A DNA stretch of 64,000 nt from Paramoeba atlantica (lineage: Eukaryota; Discosea): NCBI GenBank assembly GCA_977017575.1, contig CDRNVI010000083.1, positions 186,001 to 250,000 of the forward strand. Reading direction: 5' to 3'. The translations under genes and the position numbers were made by a program. The notes under the pieces were generated by a model, which saw nothing but the letters and a program-made list of their open reading frames with translations, was not told the origin of the DNA and did no database searches. Below, piece after piece: positions 57,681-64,000 of this stretch; position 1 is the first letter of the stretch, and each line of letters starts with the position of its first letter.

Positions 57681-58835
57681 AAAACTACCGCTCTACCCTC
57701 GATTATTGCGGTGGTTGTAAAACTACCGCTCTACCCTCGATTATTGAAAAAAAAGTGAACAAAAACAGTGAAAATATAAAGAGGAACACAGTAATAAACC
57801 CCCGCTCACGAAAAGTGACCCCCCTCTTTTTTTTCGTACAAATGTCCGTTTGAGCTGATTTTTGTTGCATTTTGTAGATCTCAACACAAGGACTTTGCGC
57901 GTGAAGAAATGAGACAAAAAGAAACGAATACGCACAATTTAGAGAATAATTAACATTTTTTCACTTTTTCGCCCTTCAATCTTATACACTCCTTAGGTCG
58001 AGAATCAAAACTTAATACTGTTTTGTCGATCACTTTTTGAGTTAAAGAAGACCATGCTTTACGTACACATCGGATAAGTGAAGGCTTGTCCGATGGCGTT
58101 TGTTCGTCTACCGCCTCTTGGACCATAGACCAGACGTTTTCTATGGGGGAAAGGTCGGGCGAGTTGGGGGGCCAGTTTCTTAGAACATCACTCATTCGAT
58201 TCTCAATATACTCTTTGGAGGCACGGGCAGTATGTGCCGTTGCCCCATCCTGTTGAAATACACTATTAGGGGGGAAATCTACCTGTTTTGATGTTTCTAT
58301 GTACGTCTTACTTGTAATAGATGTGTCATTTGGTAGAATAACGAAATACCTCCACCCACAGGACTCAAAGTGTATTCCCCGCTAGATTTTTTTCGTTCAG
58401 ATATTTTTTGATTATCCTTCTAGAGACGTTAAAATCACGGGATAATTGTTTTATCGGAACACCTTCTCCATGTCTCATCTTCAAAAGAACCTTACCACTA
58501 TCCGTAAGCGCCCCTTTTGGAAACCGATATGGTGATTTGGTCATTTTTGGAAAAAAAAGTTGAAAAGCCAATTATTTTTTTTGACTAAATTTTAAAATTT
58601 TAAAATGAGCTAAAAACAGCGGGAACGTGCAGATCTCGAAATTTTGAACGAAACAGTGGTATGATAACCCACCCACGCCCCCATGTGCTAAAAATAAGGG
58701 GGGGTCACTTATTCGTGAGCGGGGGGTTATAATAGAAAAAAAAATATAAAAGGGGGCTCCGGTGGTCCAAAACTGAAAAAAAAAATTGAAAAAAATGGGG
58801 GGTCCAGGGGGGGGTCCAGGGGGGGGGTCCAGGGG
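57664..58835 (+). repeat. R1 repeat with doubled entry hairpin, split by a Tc1/mariner copy
   Basis: The two entry hairpins at 57664 and 57704 are 40 bp apart and nearly identical. The copy continues to 57796, is interrupted by the element 57797-58727 and resumes at 58730 with AATAGAAAAAAAAATATAAA and the G-tract block. Confidence 0.7.
57797..58727 (-). mobile_element. Tc1/mariner element A, second copy, internally deleted
   Basis: Ends AACCCCCGCTCACGAA and its inverse, both next to TA, inserted in the R1 copy. Minus-strand pieces of the transposase remain: 58365-58571 (start MAFQLFFPKMTKSPYRFPKG) and 57950-58195 (NWPPNSPDLSPIENVWSMVQ with the catalytic D/E region). The middle is deleted and carries breaks. 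Its closeness to the plus-strand copy of element A shows that the A family was active after B and R1 had landed. Confidence 0.8.
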
Positions 58836-58848
58836 GGGGCGCCCGCAC

Positions 58849-58986
58849 ATTGATAATGTATACTAAGCGGCACATTGATAATGCATATAGCACATTGATA
58901 ATGTATACTAAGCGGCACATTGATAGTGCATATAGCACATTGATAATGCATATAGCACATTGATAATGCATATAGCACATTGATAT
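58849..58986 (+). repeat. Tandem ~20-bp units beside an R1 copy
   Basis: About seven units based on GCACATTGATAATGCATATA, some with a TACTAAGCG variant. The core ATTGATAATGCATAT resembles the units at 11800-12420. The R1 full copy starts directly after the last unit. Confidence 0.75.
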
Positions 58987-59830
58987 TGCGGTAGTTGTAA
59001 AACTACCGCTCTACACTCGATTATTGAAAAAAAGTGAACAAAAACAGTGAAAATATAAAGGGGAACACAGTAATATAATAGAAGAAAAAAATATAAAAGG
59101 GGGCTCCGGTGGTCCAAAACTGAAAAAAAAAATTGAAAAAAATGGGGGGTCCATGGGGGGGGTCCAGGGGGGGGGCATGGTCGAGCAAATTTTTTCGAAA
59201 AAATTAGTTTTCGAAAAAAAACCGCAGAAAGGGTAGCCGGGGTCTTGGCGCGCATTTTCCACCCCCCTACCCGGGGGTGACCCCCCCGCGTATCCGCAGG
59301 ACGGGTCCGCCAAGTTCTGATTTTTTCGGAAAAAATTTTTTGAAAAAAATTTCAACTTGGCGAAAAAAATGACAAAAAAAATATTTTTCCAAAATCGTTT
59401 CCCCTATTGTATTTTGATAGTTTGGGACCTACACTAGCTTTCTACGCAGTTGTTTTCGCAAGGTATCACTTCTTCGAACTGTGGTGCGCCCCCCAAAATG
59501 ACCCATTTTTGACTAAAAAAGGTGAAAAAGTATTTTTCGGACCTAAAGGGGCATTTTTGTGTCGAAAGAATGGTATGGTTGGAGTCGCATTCTCTACCCA
59601 ATACGTTCGGTAGGCTTTCATTCATGCCTACGAGTGATTTCCCACGCGCAAATGTCGGATTTAGTGCTCTGAGAGCAAATGTACGCGAAAATCACCCCAT
59701 TTTTACCCGAATTTCGGCTATTTTTGGCTATAATCTTTCCGTTTTCCAGGCTAAATTTTCTTTTTTAGGCTCTTCGTTAAACGCGGCGGTAGTTTTCAAC
59801 GCGAAGCACGCAGCATGAGTGACTTCTAAT
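58985..59830 (+). repeat. R1 foldback repeat, full-length copy
   Basis: Starts with a perfect 9-bp hairpin, GCGGTAGTT-GTAA-AACTACCGC, and contains the G-tract block (59140-59180) and a 400-bp interior with CGAAAGAATGGTATGGTTGG. It ends in the first arm and centre of the terminal palindrome (59765-59828). The second palindrome arm is lost. Comparison with 18226-19080 gives the whole unit as about 850 bp. Confidence 0.75.
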
Positions 59831-60062
59831 AATAATATACACCATCAAAAATTGTCTAGTCATTTTAGTAAAAAAATATTGTTTCAATCATGAAAAGGAC
59901 CGCGGATTCGAGACGATCGGAGCGAAAAACAGTCCCATACCAAATATTTCCGAAATCGAACAAAATGCAAGACCTGTAGGGGGGGGGTAAATGAAGCTGC
60001 CCAGGGGTGTAGTTGTTCTGGATAAGGACTAGTCGATCACGAGCATATCTTATGTAAAGACG

Positions 60063-60404
60063 TTGAAGAAAGTACAATTTACACAGAATTGTATCTTTCA
60101 ACAAGATGGGGCTACAGCACACACTGCCCGTGCCTCTATGGAGTACATTACGGGTAGAATAAATGATGTACTTAAAAATTGGCCCCCCAATTCACCTGAC
60201 CTTTCCCCCATAGAAAACGTTTGGTCCATGGTCCAGGATGCGGTGGACGAAAAGACTCCATCGGATAAACCTTCACTTATCCGATGTATACGCAAAGCGT
60301 GGTCTCGTTTGCCACAAAAGGTGATCGATAAAACTTTTTTGAGTTTTGATGCTCGCCTTAAGAAGTGTATAGAACTCAAAGGCGAAAAAGTGACAAAATG
60401 GTAA
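60063..60404 (+). pseudogene. C-terminal transposase part of element A
   Basis: The second and third catalytic positions are visible: FQQDGATAHTARASMEYITG (the D of Q-Q-D-x-A) and PPNSPDLSPIENVWSMVQDA (the D/E of N-S-P-D-L-N-P-I-E). It closes at 60404 after KCIELKGEKVTKW. It belongs with 56560-57171, separated by element B, plus a frame break between 60012 and 60063. Confidence 0.8.
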
Positions 60405-60560
60405 TTGTAATCTAGAAACGCTAGTTGATCTTTGTTTCAGCCCACTCTTAGGTGCACAAAGTTCCTATGGTGAGATCTTCAAAATGCAACAAAAATGAGC
60501 TCAAACGGCCACTTGGCCAAAAAAAAAGTGGGGGGTGACTTTTCGTTGGGCGGGCTTTAT

Positions 60561-60826
60561 AAAAAATGAATAACTACGGGAAACGACCTTTCCACCAGAG
60601 GGATTTGCGAGAGCTCTCAAATGAGCTATTATTTTCCAAAATTGGCGAAGATATACGAATTTGGATCCCCTGAGATTTAGCTGCACCCCCCTGTAAGTGG
60701 GGGGGGTATATTACATGTAAAAAAATGGCTAGCACGTGACGATCCATGACGATTCGTGGCACCCAAGACTTGCAGTCTAACCCTATCACTATGAAGCCTA
60801 TTTTGAAACCACTTTCATCCAAATTA
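60561..60826. other. Spacer upstream of element block
   Basis: 266 bp; a G run near 60700, nothing else. Confidence 0.4.
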
Positions 60827-61345
60827 TCAGGCGCTAAGATACCCCTTTTTCACCAGTGCTGCTCGCTGATTTTTAGTAAGTGTTGCTTCATCAATTACCC
60901 CAGGCTGGCCCCTTGACCACGCGAACATTCCCTTTCCTATTAAATACCTCGAAGGATTGCGAAACTGGTGACATATCGGATAGCGTCGAATGCGGAATTG
61001 AACACCGGAAGTGACGTGGCGTAGGGTATACATTTGATGATGATCAACAAAAAACTTTTGTGTCCAGTCTCCAGTAATATAATTCGAACCAGGAACCCAG
61101 CCAGTTGTATTCTTGCTCACATGTCTAGACCAGTAATTTTGGGGATTCAGAGAGACTGCACGTGAAAGAGCAAAATTATGCGGGTGCCGATAAGGAGGAA
61201 ATTTCCGAGTCCCGTACTTATTCAAGTAGAAAGCGAATCGACTGTGATTTGTTTTCAGATAATGGCGGTGGCTAAAAAGGAATAATGGCGCCCGTAGAGG
61301 CAATATGGTACGATAAGGCAGAGGAGGTACATGCATCTCAATCAA
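60827..61345 (-). CDS. Unknown basic protein, probably mitochondrial
   Basis: A 172-residue protein on the host strand. It is rich in Arg, His, Tyr and Pro (YGTRKFPPYRHPHNFALSRA, HHQMYTLRHVTSGVQF and RRYPICHQFRNPSRYLIGKG), with few acidic residues; the composition resembles mitochondrial ribosomal or respiratory-complex subunits in kinetoplastids. It has no membrane helix. A start at residue 4 (MHVPPLPYRTI) is also possible. It lies alone between transposon blocks, in the same direction as the other host genes. Confidence 0.6.
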   Translation of the reverse strand: MIEMHVPPLPYRTILPLRAPLFLFSHRHYLKTNHSRFAFYLNKYGTRKFPPYRHPHNFALSRAVSLNPQNYWSRHVSKNTTGWVPGSNYITGDWTQKFFVDHHQMYTLRHVTSGVQFRIRRYPICHQFRNPSRYLIGKGMFAWSRGQPGVIDEATLTKNQRAALVKKGYLSA

Positions 61346-61415
61346 AATATTTATCTAGTAAAAATTACCGAGTTTAATATGAAAAACCTACTTAAAGTAA
61401 ACACTAAAACTTTTG

Positions 61416-61739
61416 CTGTACCCCCCCCCGTTTATAATAGCCTCGCTTTTGCCCAAATAAACCTATAAAGGGGGGGGGCGATTAAAGGTTGGCACAGAAA
61501 TCGCCCTACATTTGGGAGCGAGGAACCAATAATTACCCAATCGCTAAGTGGGCCCCGGCACTCTGGCAAAGTAAAATGACCAACACGACTCCGCGCCATA
61601 CCTCGAAGAACCATGTGAAAATATCAAAATATTTAAGACGGCGCAAGAAAATTAAAAAAAACATTTGCTCGGTTTGCCCAAAAAAAGAACCTATAAAGGG
61701 GGGGAGGGGTCGAGGCTATTATAAACAGGGGGGGTACAG
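61416..61739. mobile_element. Small inverted-repeat element (29-bp ends)
   Basis: CTGTACCCCCCCCCGTTTAT plus AATAGCCTCG at 61416 is mirrored by CGAGGCTATTATAAACAGGG plus GGGGTACAG at 61711-61739. The interior has a second inverted pair, CCTATAAAGGGGGGG, but no gene. It again has a C run near the end. Confidence 0.75.
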
Positions 61740-61787
61740 TATATATTTTATTACTGTACCCCCCTACTTAGGGGGTTGAAACCTTCC

Positions 61788-62740
61788 CAGGCTTCCCTCA
61801 ATACTTTGAAACACTATATAGAAACTATATAAAAACTATATTTTTTTACTATTTTTCTGAGTAGCTTTTTTCTGAAAGTATTGTTTGAAATGCCGACTCG
61901 ACGCAATTTCTTTTTATCACTCACGTTTTCTTGAAAGATTTCTCACTATTTTTCTCATCATATGCCCAACAAACGTCGCAACGACGAGAGTCAGGCCGGG
62001 TTTGTAGCTACTCACTTTCTTGAAGTCGATAAGGAAGCTCACATATTTGAATGTCAGAAGTGCTCTGGTCCAGACAAAAGGCGTTTTGCTTGCGAAAAGG
62101 GCATCCGAGTTTCGTACGCAGCTGCTTTGACACATCTCATTAAAAATCATAGCTTGACGTACGTATGAAGAGTGGCTTCATACAACACAGCAACGGAAGC
62201 GGTCTGAGCAAGGCACCCTGGTAGCATTCACTGTGCGGCCACAGCTCCAGGAATTTGAACGGCTTCTTCTTTGGAAGTGTGATCACGGTATTCCTAACGC
62301 TGCTATTCAGGATCCGAATTTCAAATCGATAGTAACGAAAGGGCTTCGTTGCGTTCCAGGGGAAAATACCATAAATGATTTGACCTTGGACCTAAAGGAC
62401 AAGTGTCGCTCCGAAATTTGTTCACATCTTCGCGGTCGATTTGTCAGCCTCGCAGTCGACTCCGGAGCGATACATCGAAGAACAACCTCTGCAGTATGCG
62501 TTCTGTCAGAAGGCCCTGGAATGCAGTTGAGATGAATGATGGGTGCACATCCGAGGCGTATAAGAGGGCTGAAACTAGAGATTTACGATCCCGGCCGATC
62601 CCACCGGTCCTGGTTGAATTTATATGGAAGAAAAGACTTGGTGAAAACGCGAGTTCTAGAAATTCAACGAAAGAAATAGCGACCACTTTTTTTACAGAAA
62701 CTCATTCAATTGTTAAAAATCAAAAACAATGTTAACATGA
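61788..62740 (+). mobile_element. hAT element remnant with BED finger
   Basis: The left end CAGGCTTCCCTCAATACTTT fits the hAT start. A BED-type zinc finger follows at 61962-62168: FECQKCSGPDKRRF with ALTHLIKNH gives C-x2-C ... H-x4-H. The next part (about 62160-62535) encodes FERLLLWKCDHGIPNAAIQD and LRGRFVSLAVDSGAIHRR, like the first catalytic aspartate region of hAT transposases, in a different frame; another shift occurs near 62520. So the gene has at least two frameshifts and stops before the hAT dimerisation part. No right end was found before the hairpin. Confidence 0.6.
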
Positions 62741-62773
62741 AGGTAGGAGAAACTAAACAAACATTTACTATTA

Positions 62774-62978
62774 AACCCAGATTGAAAGGGGCGAGGGAGA
62801 TACGAAGCAACAGGCGTGGCAGATTCCCACTGAAAAGAAATGGTATCTCCCCGCACGAGAAAAGCCTTTGTGCTTTCTAGCTCGGAGACAAACTTCGTGC
62901 GGGAGATACCATTTCTTTTCAGTGGGAATCTGCCACGCCTGTTGCTTCGTATCTCCCTCGCCCCTTTCAATCTGGGTT
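62774..62978. repeat. Large hairpin with 85-bp near-perfect arms
   Basis: AACCCAGATTGAAAGGGGCG at 62774 begins a left arm that is complementary, almost base for base, to the right arm ending at 62978; the only difference I see besides the loop edge is a run of four C against three. The loop is about 33 bp. The sequence has no gene. It ends four bases before the 112-bp array and may be a very young foldback element or a palindromic amplification product. Confidence 0.85.
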
Positions 62979-62982
62979 ATAC

Positions 62983-63545
62983 GGCGGGCCGTTCGAGGCG
63001 GTGCAGACCCGCTGGCGCGGGGAGTGCTTTACCTCGTGACAAGTAATCTTGAAGGAAACAAGCTTCTGAAATCTTTTTTTTGAGGGGCCCGCCCGGCGGG
63101 CCCTTCGAGGCGGTGCAGACCCGCTGGCGCGGGGAGTGCTTTACCTCGTGACAAGTAATCTTGAAGGAAACAAGCTTCTGAAATCTTTTTTTTGAAGGGC
63201 CCGCCCGGCGGGCCGTTCGAGGCGGTGCAGACCCGCTGGCGCGGGGAGTGCTTTACCTCGTGACAAGTAATCTTGAAGGAAACAAGCTTCTGAAATCTTT
63301 TTTTTGAAGGGCCCGCCCGGCGGGCCCTTCGAGGCGGTGCAGACCCGCTGGCGCGGGGAGTGCTTTACCTCGTGACAAGTAATCTTGAAGGAAACAAGCT
63401 TCTGAAATCTTTTTTTTGAAGGGCCCGCCCGGCGGGACCTTCGAGGCGGTGCAGACCCGCTGGCGCGGGGAGTGCTTTACCTCGTGACAAGTAATCTTGA
63501 AGGAAACAAGCTTCTGAAATCTTTTTTTTGAGGGGCCCGCCCGGC
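62983..63545 (+). repeat. Five tandem 112-bp units
   Basis: Starts of TTCGAGGCGGTGCAGACCCG lie at 62992, 63104, 63216, 63328 and 63440, exactly 112 bp apart, and units differ by only a few bases. Each unit contains a palindrome GGGCCCGCCCGGCGGGCC, a foldable block (CGAGG pairs with CCTCG and encloses CCCGC-TGGC-GCGGG), a further CTTG...CAAG stem and then eight T. Such a unit could be a small Pol III-type RNA gene or a spacer/enhancer satellite. No spliced-leader, 5S or tRNA signature was found in it. Confidence 0.85.
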
Positions 63546-64000
63546 TAACATTTTGCCTCTGGGAGGTCTATGTTCGAGTCTACTTACGTCTTGTTTATGT
63601 TAAGCATTGAGCCCTTTATGTTGTACTTTAATAATGCAAAAGTGCACCTATGGGCACGTTCACTGGCTCAGTGAGACGGAACCGAGGTTCCCCCAACACT
63701 TACACCAGGTCGTGCATACGGAACATTTCGTTCGTTGACAGTTCTTTATGTATCTCTGCTTGGTTAGCCAACAGGCATTAAGCTCAGACGCCACGTCAAG
63801 GCGAGAGATAATTGTCTGAGGACCCTCTTCTCACGAAGAAGGTATTCAAAATGAATGTGATTTTCGTATCAATTTACTCTAATTTTTTTTCTATTTTCCA
63901 CTGTACATTTCTTGTTCCACTGTATTTCTTGTTCTTCGCTCTTTTGCCCATACCGCTTCTACCGATTCCCGGCTGACGATCTGAGCAAGTTCCGTACGAG
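63546..64000. other. Unassigned DNA after the array
   Basis: 455 bp with no frame. CTCAGACGCC at about 63782 and GTCTGAGG about 40 bp on could pair; a box-B-like GTTCGAGTC at 63571 lacks the rest of a tRNA. It may be a flank of the array's parent locus. Confidence 0.4.

Larger units (their letters stand above)
57172..60009 (+). mobile_element. Tc1/mariner element B, inserted in A and itself gutted by R1
   Basis: Starts CACCCCTGGGCAGCTTCATT (57172) after TA and ends with the exact inverse (AATGAAGCTGCCCAGGGGTG, to 60009) before TA. The terminal repeats extend for about 125 bp and include a C run of 13 and CTACAGGTCTTG. It keeps only the start of its transposase (57400-57660); the rest is replaced by R1 copies (57664-59830). 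Confidence 0.82.
56388..60560 (+). mobile_element. Tc1/mariner element A, split by nested insertions
   Basis: The left end has AATAAGTGACCCCCCC (about 56402); the right end has GGGGGGTGACTTTTCGTTGG (about 60530), its inverse. The transposase begins at 56560 and its C-terminal part is at 60063-60404, with element B (57172-60009) inserted between at a TA. Reading outward across the two TA copies keeps the frame (left side ends in W-R-H-L, right side starts V-V-L-D-K-D and a stop), so B entered the coding region of A. Confidence 0.75.

Noticed and set aside
58849-58986. CRISPR-like array
   Set aside because: Units are contiguous without spacers and there are no cas genes; a simple tandem repeat.
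62983-63545. Spliced-leader RNA gene array
   Set aside because: No AACTAAC-type leader, no GTATG donor after it and no Sm-like site; only the tandem arrangement and T run agree.
63555-63600. tRNA-like box B (GTTCGAGTC)
   Set aside because: No acceptor stem, D arm or T stem of proper pairing around it.

Overview
The window looks like nuclear DNA from a protist, most probably a kinetoplastid or close euglenozoan relative. Some 24 host-type genes can be recognised (URM1, PARN, N-myristoyltransferase, TIP41, MTR4, GTPBP1, ribosomal protein eS4 and others). None shows an intron, and every one lies on the minus strand. A 60-kb run of unrelated genes on one strand is the layout of a kinetoplastid polycistronic transcription unit, and upstream of eS4 there is a pyrimidine tract plus AG that would suit trans-splicing. 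No spliced-leader sequence was seen, so this placement is inference. All three stop codons are used; URM1 must end in Gly-Gly and does so directly before TGA, which supports the standard code.

Layout. 0.1-5.4 kb: mitochondrial-type 5' nuclease, URM1, an L-type-lectin-like secreted protein and a leucine-rich-repeat (LRR) protein. 5.4-14.8 kb: mobile-element territory (nested Tc1/mariner-like elements, a broken PIF/Harbinger element, foldback repeats). 14.8-16.9 kb: PARN and a doubtful small gene. 17-24.2 kb: more mobile DNA, including an IS30-family transposase with its own inverted repeats. 24.2-50.4 kb: the gene-rich core with NMT, a Spinster-like MFS transporter, a J-domain protein, TIP41, three more LRR proteins, a DCAF4-like WD protein, an EF-hand protein, a CNNM-type transporter, an unknown protein, GTPBP1-like GTPase, MTR4, a small membrane protein, eS4 and TatD; a Merlin element sits in it at 38.4-39.9 kb. 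50.4-60.6 kb: a dense transposon nest, four insertions deep. 60.8-61.3 kb: one further host gene. 61.4-63.6 kb: a hAT remnant, a near-perfect 85-bp-arm hairpin and five 112-bp tandem repeats.

The host genes are housekeeping functions with no common pathway, apart from RNA turnover (PARN, MTR4, possibly GTPBP1), tRNA/ubiquitin-like chemistry (URM1) and phosphatase/TOR control (TIP41). The mobile DNA is nearly all class II. At least six Tc1/mariner-like end types carry a homopolymeric C run about 15-30 bp inside the terminal repeat, and a foldback family of about 850 bp (called R1 here) recurs about a dozen times. The most unusual items are the IS30-type element bracketed by 10-bp-period arrays, the structured non-coding stretch beside it, and the 112-bp array.
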